Assembly: GCF_000250655.1 (NCBI RefSeq)
Contig: NC_016935.1
Location: 7,148,001-7,212,000, forward strand
Direction: 5' to 3'
Source of the DNA: Paenibacillus mucilaginosus 3016
GTDB taxonomy: Bacteria; Bacillota; Bacilli; Paenibacillales; NBRC-103111
Length of the DNA: 64,000 nt
The notes under the pieces: generated by a model
Database searches by the model: none
What the model saw: only the letters and a program-made list of their open reading frames with translations
Told to the model about the DNA's origin: nothing
Translations under genes and position numbers: made by a program
In this document: one piece after another, positions 34,156 through 43,330 of the stretch
How the letters are laid out: the number at the start of each line of letters is the position of its first letter
How positions within the stretch are numbered: the first letter of the stretch is position 1

Positions 34156-35839
34156 TTGCAGCTGATGCGCAGTATCGGAACGTTTCGGGCCTGGGGAAGG
34201 CTCAAGAAGACGCTTTTTTCGATCGCCCTGTTTACCTTTATGACGTCCAGCTTTTTGTACCTGACCGGTCCCGGCGGGGACATCCGCCAGTGGATGGCCG
34301 AAACCGTGATTACCACCCAGCACCGCAGCTGGGCCTGGATCTTCGTCGGCGCCGAGCGCAGGGACGAGCTGGTGCAGGAAACGCGGGATGCCATCGAACG
34401 GGCCGCCAAAGAGAAGCAGGACATGAGCCTGCTCAATATTCGCGGCAGCCACGGCAATGCCCGCTCCGCCGACGAGCTTGTGAAGATTGAAGATATTTCC
34501 GGCCAGTTCTGGAAGGGCAAGAAGATGTATGTATACGACCCGAAGACGATCCGGGTCATGACCCCTTCCAAAGTAGGTGAAGGCGAGAGAATCACCTCCA
34601 TGGTCGACCGGACCGGAGCCGTAGCCGGTGTGAACGGCGGCAGCTTCGACGATCCGGAGGGGCTCGGCAACGGCTTTGCCGCCATCGGGATGATCATCTC
34701 CGGCGGGGATATCGTCTTCACGGATCAGGACGGCAGCATCCCGCAGCATATTGTGGGCTTCACCAAGGAAGGCGCCCTGGTCGTCGGCAAGTACGATGCC
34801 TTCGAGCTGAGAGATATGGGCATCTCCGAAGCCGTATCGTTCTATCCCTCGCCTCATTGCCAACGGCAAGCCGCTCATCACGAGCGGCGACGGAGGCTGG
34901 GGTCGCGCGCCGCGGACCGCGGTGGGTCAGAAGGCCGACGGAACAGTGATCTTCATCGTCATCGACGGCCGCCAGTCGCACAGCGTGGGCGCCACGCTCA
35001 AGGAAGTGCAGGACCTGTTCCTCGCCGAGGGCGTCATCAATGCCGGCAACCTCGACGGCGGCGCTTCCTCCGAGCTCGTGTACAAGGGCGATGAGGACGA
35101 GCAGAGCAAGCTGCTCACGAAGCCGTCGAGCCGCTACGGCGAACGCCGTCTGCCTTCCGCCTTCCTCGTCTACGACGATCCCGAATCGGTACAGGCCATC
35201 CGGATCTGGGATGGAGTGGACAAGATCGACGCCGGGGGCTCGTACGACCATCCGGAATACCTGAAGGAGCAGGCGGAGAAGAAGGCGAAGCAGCCGGCAG
35301 CGACTCCGAAGCCGAAGACCGAACCTTCTTCGACGCCCGGCACCGCCAAACCGACAGAAACCACCAAAACGGCCCCGTCCAAGAGCACTACCGACACCAA
35401 AGCGACAGATGCCAAAACGGCTCCTGCGACCAAGACGGATCCGAAAAACAGCACTGCTCCGGCGGCTGGAAGCACTACAGGAACAACAGGAAGCGGCACA
35501 GCAGGGACCGGGACATCAAGCCCTGCACCAAGCACGGGTACGACGAGCCCCGCGCCGGCAGCCGGAAGCGGCACAACCAATGGAGGTACGGCGGCGACGG
35601 ATGCCGCCAAGGACAGCGGCGGTACGACGACAACGCCTGCCCAGCCGGCTCCAAGCGGCACAAGCACCGGCACGCCGTCCGGGACCGGATCGGCTCCGGC
35701 TCCCGCACCTTCCTCCGGAAGCGGGAGCACAAGCGGTACTTCCGCCGGCACCAAACCGGTGGAATCCGCCGCTCCCGTTCCGTCCACCTCGACTTCCACC
35801 GAGTCAACTACGACAGGGGAAGCGCAGATTAAGCCTTAA
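34156..35839 (+). pseudogene. Phosphodiester glycosidase-like exported protein, interrupted by a frameshift
   Basis: Two adjoining frames encode one protein of about 560 residues: a membrane anchor (near residues 15-35, TLFSIALFTFMTSSFLYLTG), then a phosphodiester glycosidase / NAGPA-type domain (VAGVNGGSF in the first frame; LITSGDGGWGRAPRTAVG and NAGNLDGGASSELVYKG in the second), then a tail of about 200 residues almost entirely Thr, Ala, Pro, Ser, Gly and Lys. The frame changes at about 34849, where FYP should continue as RLIANGKP; removing one T in TATCCCTCGCC restores it. The start is taken as TTG 34156 after GGGAGAGG; ATG 34165 is an alternative. This is either a broken gene or a sequence error. 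Confidence 0.8.
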
Positions 35840-35854
35840 TCATCCGTCTTTCAG

Positions 35855-35892
35855 AAACACGCCCCAGCCTCTTGAGGAATGGGGCGTGTTTT
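35855..35892 (+). terminator. Terminator after the glycosidase gene
   Basis: AAACACGCCCCA and TGGGGCGTGTTT form a perfect 12-pair stem with a 13-base loop, followed by TT. Confidence 0.8.
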
Positions 35893-35911
35893 ACGTTGAC
35901 CTCTACATGGC

Positions 35912-35960
35912 AAAAAAGGCACGGGCCCTCTCCCCTTCCGGAGAATGGCCGTGCCTTTTT
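35912..35960 (-). terminator. Terminator after hemL
   Basis: On the minus strand AAAAAGGCACGGCC pairs with GGCCCGTGCCTTTTTT, 38 bases past the hemL stop. It faces the terminator of the convergent glycosidase gene. Confidence 0.85.
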
Positions 35961-35998
35961 ATGTCGAGAGCCGCCAGCACAGCCGGCAGCCGCCTTCG

Positions 35999-37300
35999 TT
36001 ACACCCGCTTCAGTGCTTCGCGGTTCGCTTCGATCGTCGCTTCGATATCCTCGTCGGTATGCGCCACCGAGACGAACATCCCTTCGAACTGGGAAGGCGC
36101 GATGGAGACGCCCGCGTCGAGCAGCCCTTCGAAGTAACGGTTGAACGCTCCCAGATCGGACGTCTTCGCCGTCTCGTAGTTGATGACCTGCTCCTCCGTA
36201 AAGAACGGACAAACCATCGAGCCCACACGGTTGATCACCGAAGCGATGCCGCGCTCCTTGGCGTTCGCCATGAAGCCTTCCTCGATCCGGGCGGCTTTGC
36301 GTTCGAGCTCTTCATACACGCCCGGCTCGCCCAGCAGCTTCAGTGTCGTATAGCCGGCCGCCATCGCCAGCGGGTTGCCGGACAAGGTGCCCGCCTGATA
36401 GATTGGTCCGGCCGGTGCGATCATTTCCATGATCTCCCGCTTGCCGCCGTAGGCGCCTACAGGAAGCCCGCCCCCGATGATCTTGCCCATGCAGGTCAGG
36501 TCCGGTGTGATCCCGAAGCGGCCCTGCGCGCTGTTCAATCCTACGCGGAAGCCGGTCATGACCTCGTCGAAGATCAGCAGGCTGCCGTACTGCGTAGTGA
36601 TCTCGCGCAGCCCTTCCAGGAAGCCGGGAAGCGGAGGAACGACGCCCATATTACCCGCTACGGGCTCTACGATCACGGCGGCGATCTCCTCACCGAACTT
36701 CTCGAAGGCCAGCTTGATCGAATCCGGATCGTTGTAAGGCACGGTGATCGTATTGACCGCCACGCCTTCCGGCACGCCGGGACTGTCCGGCAGCCCCAAA
36801 GTGGCCACGCCCGAGCCCGCTTTGATCAGCAGGGAATCGGCATGCCCGTGGTAGCAGCCCTCGAACTTCAGGATCTTGCTGCGGCCCGTATAGCCTCTGG
36901 CCAGACGCAGCGCGCTCATCGTCGCCTCCGTACCGGAGTTCACCATGCGCACGAGCTCCATGGACGGCATGCGCTCCGTAACCAGCTTCGCCATCCGGGT
37001 TTCGAGCTCGGTCGGTGCGCCGAAGCTCGTTCCGAGCTCGGCGGTCTGCTTCACCGCTTCGATCACTTCCGGGTGGGCATGGCCCAGAATAAGCGGGCCC
37101 CACGAACCGATGTAATCGATGAATTCGTTGCCGTCGATATCGTATACCCTTGAGCCTGCTCCCCTTTGGATGAACAGTGGCGTAAGCCCTACGGATTTGA
37201 AGGCACGAACCGGGGAGTTGACCCCGCCGGGAATGTATTGTTTCGCTTCCGCAAAAGCCTGCGCGGACCGCGCATCGGAACGTTTACGCTGATCTTCCAT
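35999..37300 (-). CDS. hemL: Glutamate-1-semialdehyde 2,1-aminomutase
   Basis: A 433-residue PLP enzyme that makes 5-aminolevulinate from glutamate-1-semialdehyde, the second step after HemA. The PLP lysine is in TCMGKIIGGGLPVGAYGG near 270, and IFDEVMTGFR is the aspartate motif. ATG 37300 is supported by AGAGGTG; an ATG two codons earlier is less well placed. It lies after hemH in the same direction. The hem genes hemA-X-C-D-B-L of Bacillus are all here, with hemE and hemH between hemB and hemL. Confidence 0.97.
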   Translation of the reverse strand: MEDQRKRSDARSAQAFAEAKQYIPGGVNSPVRAFKSVGLTPLFIQRGAGSRVYDIDGNEFIDYIGSWGPLILGHAHPEVIEAVKQTAELGTSFGAPTELETRMAKLVTERMPSMELVRMVNSGTEATMSALRLARGYTGRSKILKFEGCYHGHADSLLIKAGSGVATLGLPDSPGVPEGVAVNTITVPYNDPDSIKLAFEKFGEEIAAVIVEPVAGNMGVVPPLPGFLEGLREITTQYGSLLIFDEVMTGFRVGLNSAQGRFGITPDLTCMGKIIGGGLPVGAYGGKREIMEMIAPAGPIYQAGTLSGNPLAMAAGYTTLKLLGEPGVYEELERKAARIEEGFMANAKERGIASVINRVGSMVCPFFTEEQVINYETAKTSDLGAFNRYFEGLLDAGVSIAPSQFEGMFVSVAHTDEDIEATIEANREALKRV

Positions 37301-37364
37301 CCTCACACCTCTTCCCCAAGATACAATCCACCAAGTGGGCTATCCCACCACCGCAGCCTGCGGC

Positions 37365-38309
37365 TTACTTTCCTTCGAGCTTCCCGTATACGGAATCGCT
37401 GAGTGCTTCCATATAGAGCGGATCCGTGTTCAGCGAACGCGTGCGCTCCAGGTGCAGGCCAAGCTCGCGGGCGGTCTTCTGCGCTTCGATGTCGAGATCG
37501 TACAGAACCTCCAGGTGGTCCGATACGAAGCCGACCGGGCAGACGAGCACTTCCTTGGTCTCCCCTTCCTCCTGAATCGTCTTCATAACATCCAGGATGT
37601 CCGGTCCGAGCCACGGCACGCCCGTTTGGCCTGCGCTCTGCCATCCGAACTGCCAGCGCCCCAGACCTACTCTCTCGGCGATCGCCTTGGAAGTGGCCAG
37701 AAGCTGCTCCGGATATGGATCCTTCATCTCGAGGATCTTCTCCGGCAGGCTGTGCGCCGTGAAGACCACCTGCACACGCTCCTTCGCGCCTTCACCGAAC
37801 TTCTCCAGCGCTTCTTCCACGCGGACCGTCAATGCTTCAATCAGCGCCGGGTGCAGATGATAGCTCTGCACGAAAGAGATCGGCAGCCCGAGCTCCTCGG
37901 CCTTCTCCTTCGCGCGCTTGATATACCCTCCGACGCTCATGACCGAGTAATGCGGTGCGAGCACGATCCCGACCGCTTCCTTCACGCCGTCCTGCACCAT
38001 CTTCTCCACGCCGTCCTCGATGAACGGAGCGGCATGCTTCAGGCCTTGATAGCAGGCGAAGCGGATGTTCGGGTACTTCTCGTTCAGACGCTCCTCGAGC
38101 GCCTGGACCTGCTTGTCCGTGTTCTCCCGCAGCGGGAACACTCCGCCTACGATCGCTTCGTACCGGCTGCGCAGATCCTCGAGCTGTTCGGCTGTCGGCG
38201 GATGGCCGCGGCGGATATGGGTATAGTAGGCTTCGATGCCTTCCAGATTCTCAGGTGTACCGTAGGACATGACCAGCACGCCTACTGTTCTTTGCTGTTT
38301 CTCGCTCAT
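37365..38309 (-). CDS. hemH: Ferrochelatase (coproporphyrin III ferrochelatase type)
   Basis: A 314-residue HemH/CpfC enzyme that inserts iron into the porphyrin. Family blocks GVLVMSYGTPENLEGIEAYYTHIRRG at the start, IVLAPHYSVMSVGGY near 115, VFTAHSLPEKI (active-site His near 183) and VGFVSDHLEVLYDLDIEA near 260 are present. In Gram-positive bacteria this enzyme acts on coproporphyrin III before decarboxylation. ATG 38309 begins one base after the hemE stop, so the genes are coupled. Confidence 0.95.
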   Translation of the reverse strand: MSEKQQRTVGVLVMSYGTPENLEGIEAYYTHIRRGHPPTAEQLEDLRSRYEAIVGGVFPLRENTDKQVQALEERLNEKYPNIRFACYQGLKHAAPFIEDGVEKMVQDGVKEAVGIVLAPHYSVMSVGGYIKRAKEKAEELGLPISFVQSYHLHPALIEALTVRVEEALEKFGEGAKERVQVVFTAHSLPEKILEMKDPYPEQLLATSKAIAERVGLGRWQFGWQSAGQTGVPWLGPDILDVMKTIQEEGETKEVLVCPVGFVSDHLEVLYDLDIEAQKTARELGLHLERTRSLNTDPLYMEALSDSVYGKLEGK

Positions 38310-38310
38310 G

Positions 38311-39384
38311 CTAAACCCCGCTTTCCTGTTTATACCCCCCGCGCGCCTTGATCGCCTCACGGGAATAATCATGAATATAGTCCGTCAGTTCCTTGAGTTT
38401 CTCCAGCGACGCTTCAGGGAACAGACCGTGACCGAGGTTAAAGACATAGCCCGGCTGCTGAATCCCTTCGTCGATGATGGCTTTGGCCTGCTCCTGAATC
38501 ACGTTCATCGGTGCCGTAAGCACATAAGGGTCCAGGTTGCCCTGTACCGCGTAGCGCGGGCCGACCCGGCGGCGGCCTTCATTGATCGGCACTCTCCAGT
38601 CGAGTCCGATGACGTCGGCTTCGATTCCCTGCAGATGAGGCAGCAGTTCACCCGACGCTACGCCGGGGAAATAAATCTTCGGCTGCTCGAGATGCTTCAG
38701 CTCGGCGAAAATCCGCTGGATTGTCGGCAGCACGTACGTGCGGAAGTCGGCTGGAGACAGGGCGCCGATCCAGCTGTCAAACAGCTGTACCGCTTTGGCC
38801 CCGGCGGCAATCTGGCTCTTCAGGTACGTGATGACCATGTCGCCCAGCTTGTCCATCAGCTGGAACCAGACCTTCGGCTCGCCATACATCATGCCCTTCG
38901 TGCGGATATAGCTCTTCGACGGACGGCCTTCAATCAGGTAGGATGCTATGGTAAAAGGCGCTCCCGCGAAAGTGATCAGCGGGACCTGCAGATCGGCGGC
39001 CAGAATCTCGATCGTCTTCAGGATGTGCGGCAGATCCTTCTCCACCTGGATCGGACGCAGCCGTTCCACGTCCGCCGCCGTGCGGATCGGATTGTCGATC
39101 ACCGGACCGATGTTCTTCACGATGTCAAAATCGATACCGATCGAAGCGACCGGGTTCATGATATCGGAGTAGAGAATCGCGGCATCCACGCCCAGCTTGC
39201 GGACCGGCATCAGCGTGACCTCGGCGGCAAGCTCCGGCTGTTGGCAGATTTCGAGCAGGCTGTATTTTTCCTTGATCTTGCGGTACTCGGGGTCGTAGCG
39301 TCCGGCCTGGCGCATATACCAGACGGGAAGCGTGTCCACGGGCTGTTTTTTACAAGCACGGATAAACCGGTCGTTATAAGTCAT
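38311..39384 (-). CDS. hemE: Uroporphyrinogen decarboxylase
   Basis: A 357-residue HemE that turns uroporphyrinogen III into coproporphyrinogen III. The N-terminal WYMRQAGRYDPEYR carries the substrate-binding arginines and the C-terminal GNLDPYVL and FNLGHGLFPEA are conserved. ATG 39384 with GAAAAGAGG upstream is the family start. It has its own promoter at 39427-39455 downstream of the hemB terminator, so hemE-hemH form a separate unit. Confidence 0.96.
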   Translation of the reverse strand: MTYNDRFIRACKKQPVDTLPVWYMRQAGRYDPEYRKIKEKYSLLEICQQPELAAEVTLMPVRKLGVDAAILYSDIMNPVASIGIDFDIVKNIGPVIDNPIRTAADVERLRPIQVEKDLPHILKTIEILAADLQVPLITFAGAPFTIASYLIEGRPSKSYIRTKGMMYGEPKVWFQLMDKLGDMVITYLKSQIAAGAKAVQLFDSWIGALSPADFRTYVLPTIQRIFAELKHLEQPKIYFPGVASGELLPHLQGIEADVIGLDWRVPINEGRRRVGPRYAVQGNLDPYVLTAPMNVIQEQAKAIIDEGIQQPGYVFNLGHGLFPEASLEKLKELTDYIHDYSREAIKARGGYKQESGV

Positions 39385-39426
39385 GAGGGTTCCTCTTTTC
39401 CGCTTGCTTCCATAGTCTTTCTTCCC

Positions 39427-39455
39427 ATTATGCCCTATTTGAAAACGGGTAACAA
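39427..39455 (-). promoter_or_regulatory. SigA-type promoter of hemE-hemH
   Basis: TTGTTA (39455-39450) and CATAAT (39432-39427) on the minus strand are 17 bases apart; start about 40 bases before hemE. Confidence 0.65.
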
Positions 39456-39593
39456 CTTCCAGCGGAAGCCGTTTCCGACAAATTATTGACATGGCTCGGC
39501 GGCGGGCGGCGGGTCCATAACGAACCGACCCCTTCTATGTAAGCAGGCTGTATGTGATTCTTTGGGACGGACAACGCCCTTGAATTGATAATG

Positions 39594-39631
39594 AAAAACC
39601 GCCTTGTCCCGGAGCGGGAAGCACGGCGGTT
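39594..39631 (-). terminator. Terminator after hemB
   Basis: On the minus strand AACCGCC pairs with GGCGGTT around an inner hairpin (CCCGCTCCGGG), followed by five T-rich bases, 15 bases past the hemB stop. Confidence 0.8.
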
Positions 39632-39646
39632 CTTGCATGTGTCATG

Positions 39647-40642
39647 TCAGGAACGGGCGATCCAGCGGGCAATGTCTTTGGCGAAATACGTGATGATCAT
39701 GTCGGCGCCGGCACGCTTGAAGCCCACCATCGTTTCGAGCACGATGGAGCGTTCGTCAATCCAGCCCTGGGCGGCGGCGGCCTTCACCATCGAGTACTCC
39801 GCGCTGACATTGTAAGCGCAGATCGGCAGATCATAGCGGTCGCGCAGCATACGGATAACGTCCATGTAGGCCAGAGCCGGCTTGACCATGAGCATATCCG
39901 CTCCTTCCGCCACATCCGCATCCGCTTCGCGCAGCGCTTCCCGTCCGTTGGCCGGATCCATCTGATAGGTCTTGCGGTCGCCGAATTGAGGCGTCGAATG
40001 GGCCGCATCCCGGAATGGACCGTAGAACGAGGAAGCATACTTGACGGAGTAGGACAGAATCGGCACATGCTCATAGCCGGCTTCGTCGAGCCCCTGGCGG
40101 ATGGCATGAACGAACCCGTCCATCATATTCGAAGGCGCGATGATATCGGCCCCCGCTTCAGCCTGGGAGACCGCGGTACGGGCCAGCAGTTCGAGCGATG
40201 CGTCATTGACGACATCGGCCCGCTGCTTCGCCTCGTCGTAGTGCACCACGCCGCAGTGGCCGTGATCCGTGAATTGGCACAGGCAGGTATCGGCGATCAC
40301 GAGCAGCTCCGAATCCCAGGTCTTGATCAGACGGGTTGCCTGCTGCACGATGCCGTTCGGGTCGTAGGCCGAGCTGCCGTGGGCATCCTTCTCGTGCGGT
40401 ACGCCGAAGAGCAGAACAGCCGGCAGTCCGAGAGCGGATACCTCCGTGATCTCTTCCTGCAGACGGTCCAGCGAGAAGTGGTACACGCCGGGCATCGATG
40501 GAATCTCTTCCTTGATGTTCTCCCCGTGCGTAACAAAGATCGGGTAGATCAGATCATTTAGGGTGACGTCGTTCTCCCGCACCAGCCGGCGCATGGCGGC
40601 CGAGGTGCGCAGACGGCGGTTTCGGATCAATGGAAAAGCCAT
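39647..40642 (-). CDS. hemB: Delta-aminolevulinic acid dehydratase (porphobilinogen synthase)
   Basis: A 331-residue HemB that joins two 5-aminolevulinates into porphobilinogen. The zinc-type cysteines are in ADTCLCQFTDHGHCG near 120-132, and the Schiff-base lysines are in YSVKYASSFYGPFRDA near 200 and LMVKPALAYMD near 250. AGGAGG precedes ATG 40642. Last gene of hemA-X-(met8-like)-C-cobA/D-B before a terminator. Confidence 0.97.
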   Translation of the reverse strand: MAFPLIRNRRLRTSAAMRRLVRENDVTLNDLIYPIFVTHGENIKEEIPSMPGVYHFSLDRLQEEITEVSALGLPAVLLFGVPHEKDAHGSSAYDPNGIVQQATRLIKTWDSELLVIADTCLCQFTDHGHCGVVHYDEAKQRADVVNDASLELLARTAVSQAEAGADIIAPSNMMDGFVHAIRQGLDEAGYEHVPILSYSVKYASSFYGPFRDAAHSTPQFGDRKTYQMDPANGREALREADADVAEGADMLMVKPALAYMDVIRMLRDRYDLPICAYNVSAEYSMVKAAAAQGWIDERSIVLETMVGFKRAGADMIITYFAKDIARWIARS

Positions 40643-40701
40643 GAAATTGTCCTCCTGACTTGGGGAGGGCAGCCGGCATCCAGCGCCGGCCGCCTAAGCC
40701 C

Positions 40702-42228
40702 CTACTCGTATAATGAAGCTACCAGCGAAGCCACGGTAGCCTCCTTGGCGATGTGGTCCACCTGGAGCCCGACTTCGACGGCCGTCTCGGCGGTCACCGG
40801 GCCGATGCAGGCAATCCGGCAGCCCCGCAGCAGCTCCAGCGGCTGCGCTTCGCCTGCTTCCTGCAGTGCACGGATCAGGTTCGTTACGGTCGAGGAGCTC
40901 GTAAAGGTGACGATATGAATCGCCTTCTGCCGCAGCAGCTCCAGCACTTCCGCGCCGCCTTCGGTCTCCAGCACCGTCTCATAGATGTCGATCTTCGTCA
41001 CGTGCAGTCCCCTGGCGCGCAGGCCTTCCGGCAGTTCCTCCCGGGCGATATCCGCCGTCGGCAGCAGCACCTGCTGCCCCGGCTTCAGCTCGCCGTCCAG
41101 CGCTTCAAGCAGCGCGGCGCCCTGGAATTCGGACGGAATGGTCTGAACAACCAGTCCGCGGTCTTCCAAAGCGGCGGCCGTCTTCGGACCGACCGCTGCG
41201 ATCCGTGCGCCGCCCATGGATCGGATATCGACCTTCAGCTCGCGAAGCCGCTGGAAGAACGATTCCACTCCGTTGACGCTCGTGAAAAAGATCCAGTCGA
41301 ATCCGCCAAGCGATCGCATCGCTTCATCCCGTGCCGCCTGCGCTTCCGGCTTGCTCGAAGGCTGCGTACGGATCACCGGGAACTCGACGGCCTCACCACC
41401 GAGCTCATCGATCTGCGCAGACAGCTCGCTGCTCTGGCTGCGTGCCCGTGTCACGAGGATCCGGCGGCCGAACAGCGGCTTCTTCTCAAACCAGGCCAGC
41501 TTCTCGCGCAGCCGGACCACCTCGCCGACAATCGTGACGGCCGGGGATTGGAAGCCGGCTGCCCGGACTTTCTCCACGATGTCCGTCAGCGTGCCGGTCA
41601 AGGTCTCCTGCTCCATCCAGGTTCCCCAGCGGATGAGGGCCACCGGCGTATCCGGCGACTTGCCGCCCTCCATAAGCTGCGTACAGATATGCTCCAGGTT
41701 GGCTACACCCATCAGGAAGATCAGTGTGCCGGAGGCTTGGGCCAGGTTCGGCCAGTTGACCGTATTGTAGGTCTTGTTCTTGTATTCGTGTCCCGTCACA
41801 ATCGAGAAGGAAGACGTAAAGTCCCTGTGCGTCACCGGAATACCGGCATAGGCCGGCACGGCGATCGAAGACGTGATGCCCGGCACGATCTCGAACAAGA
41901 TTTCATTCTCGGCCAGGAGCTCCGCTTCTTCCCCTACCCGCCCGAAGACGCTGGGGTCCCCGCCCTTGAGGCGGGTAACGGTCTTGCCCTGCAGCGCGAG
42001 GTCCACCAGCAGCTGGTTGATCTCTTCCTGCTTCAGCATATGCTTGTCCGGCAGCTTGCCTACGAAGATCTTCTCGGCTCCCGGCTTCATGTGCTTGAGA
42101 AGCCGAGGGCTTGCCAATCGGTCATACACCACGACATCCGCCCGCTGAATCGCCTCAAGCCCCCGAAGCGTAATCAGCTTCGGATCCCCGGGCCCGGCGC
42201 CCACCAAATAAACGACTCCCTTTTTCAA
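40702..42228 (-). CDS. cobA/hemD: Uroporphyrinogen-III C-methyltransferase fused to uroporphyrinogen-III synthase
   Basis: A fusion of two enzymes. Residues 1 to about 245 are a SAM-dependent uroporphyrinogen-III methyltransferase (GAGPGDPKLITLRG, RLKGGDPSVFGRVGEE, VPGITSSIAVPAYAGIPVTHR), making precorrin-2 for sirohaem or cobalamin. Residues from about 255 to the end are HemD (RRILVTRARSQSSELSAQI, TFTSSSTVTNL), which cyclises hydroxymethylbilane. TTG 42228 is chosen because GGGGGAG lies six bases upstream; ATG 42243 lacks such a site and would add five residues. In B. subtilis hemD here is a single-domain gene. Confidence 0.93.
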   Translation of the reverse strand: MKKGVVYLVGAGPGDPKLITLRGLEAIQRADVVVYDRLASPRLLKHMKPGAEKIFVGKLPDKHMLKQEEINQLLVDLALQGKTVTRLKGGDPSVFGRVGEEAELLAENEILFEIVPGITSSIAVPAYAGIPVTHRDFTSSFSIVTGHEYKNKTYNTVNWPNLAQASGTLIFLMGVANLEHICTQLMEGGKSPDTPVALIRWGTWMEQETLTGTLTDIVEKVRAAGFQSPAVTIVGEVVRLREKLAWFEKKPLFGRRILVTRARSQSSELSAQIDELGGEAVEFPVIRTQPSSKPEAQAARDEAMRSLGGFDWIFFTSVNGVESFFQRLRELKVDIRSMGGARIAAVGPKTAAALEDRGLVVQTIPSEFQGAALLEALDGELKPGQQVLLPTADIAREELPEGLRARGLHVTKIDIYETVLETEGGAEVLELLRQKAIHIVTFTSSSTVTNLIRALQEAGEAQPLELLRGCRIACIGPVTAETAVEVGLQVDHIAKEATVASLVASLYE

Positions 42229-42344
42229 CCGAATCTCCCCCATCCCGAACCTGCAGCGCAGTTTCCGATATTAGCCCTGGCACGGCAGCTTCTTGCCGCC
42301 GCACCGAACTTTCCCATGAAAACCAGTGCCTTGCGGCTTTCTCT

Positions 42345-43292
42345 CTATTCTTCTCTGGCCGCAGCAAGCAGCTCGGCTGCCCCTTTGGCGATCAGAGCTT
42401 CAGCGAGCTCACGTCCAAGCCGTTCCGGATCGGTTCCGGTACGCGTTTCTTTCAGCATCTGTTGTCCATCCGGCGAGCCGACCATCCCGGTCAGCTTCAC
42501 TTCGGGTCTGCCGTCATTCTTATCTCCGGTCAGTTCCCCATAGGCTCCGATCGGCACCTGGCATCCGCCGTTCAGGCGGCCGAGGAAGCTCCGCTCCGCC
42601 GCCACCGCGACGGCCGTCGGCTCATGAAGATACTTCGAGAGCAGGTTCAAAACAATGTCATTGTCGCTGCGGCATTCGATACACAGTGCCCCTTGGCCTA
42701 CGGCAGGCAGGCACAGCTCCGGCGGAAGGTAGCTCGAGATGCGGTCGCTCCACCCGATGCGGTGCAGTCCGGCCGCAGCCAGCAGGATGGCATCGAATCC
42801 TTCGGTCTCCAGCTTCCGGAGCCGCGAATCGATGTTCCCCCGGATCGGTTCAATCTTCAGATCCGGCCTGTAATGCTGCAGCTGGGATGCCCTGCGCAGG
42901 GAGCTTGTTCCTACCTTCGCCCCCTGGGGCAGATCGTCAATCGTCCTGCCTTCACGCATGATGAGGCAGTCCCGCGGATCTTCCCGCAGAGGCACCGCAC
43001 CTACGACCAGCCCCTCCGGCAGCTCGAAAGGCATGTCTTTCATGCTGTGAACCGCAAGGTCCACTTCCCCGTCCAGCAGCGCCTGCTCGATTTCTTTGAC
43101 GAAAAGGCCCTTGCCGCCTACCTTGGACAGCGTCACATCGAGTATCCGGTCCCCTTTGGTCACGATCTTCTTCAGTTCAAACTCCGCTTCGATGCCGTTC
43201 TGCCGGCAGATCTCACGGAGATGGTCGATCACCTGCCCGGTCTGTGTCAACGCCAGGGCGCTCTGTCTAGTTCCTACCACGATGGTGCGCAT
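42345..43292 (-). CDS. hemC: Porphobilinogen deaminase (hydroxymethylbilane synthase)
   Basis: A 315-residue HemC. The start block MRTIVVGTRQSALALTQTG, the arginine-rich LGTSSLRR-like motif VGTSSLRRASQL near 130 and the cofactor cysteine in LNGGCQVPIGAYG near 240 are all present. It links four porphobilinogens on the dipyrromethane cofactor. ATG 43292 is taken as start although AAGGGG is a little far (12 bases); upstream frame sequence overlaps the preceding gene and is not HemC-like. Confidence 0.96.
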   Translation of the reverse strand: MRTIVVGTRQSALALTQTGQVIDHLREICRQNGIEAEFELKKIVTKGDRILDVTLSKVGGKGLFVKEIEQALLDGEVDLAVHSMKDMPFELPEGLVVGAVPLREDPRDCLIMREGRTIDDLPQGAKVGTSSLRRASQLQHYRPDLKIEPIRGNIDSRLRKLETEGFDAILLAAAGLHRIGWSDRISSYLPPELCLPAVGQGALCIECRSDNDIVLNLLSKYLHEPTAVAVAAERSFLGRLNGGCQVPIGAYGELTGDKNDGRPEVKLTGMVGSPDGQQMLKETRTGTDPERLGRELAEALIAKGAAELLAAAREE

Positions 43293-43330
43293 ATGATTTC
43301 TCAGCCCCTTATCTATCGTATCCCGGTTTG

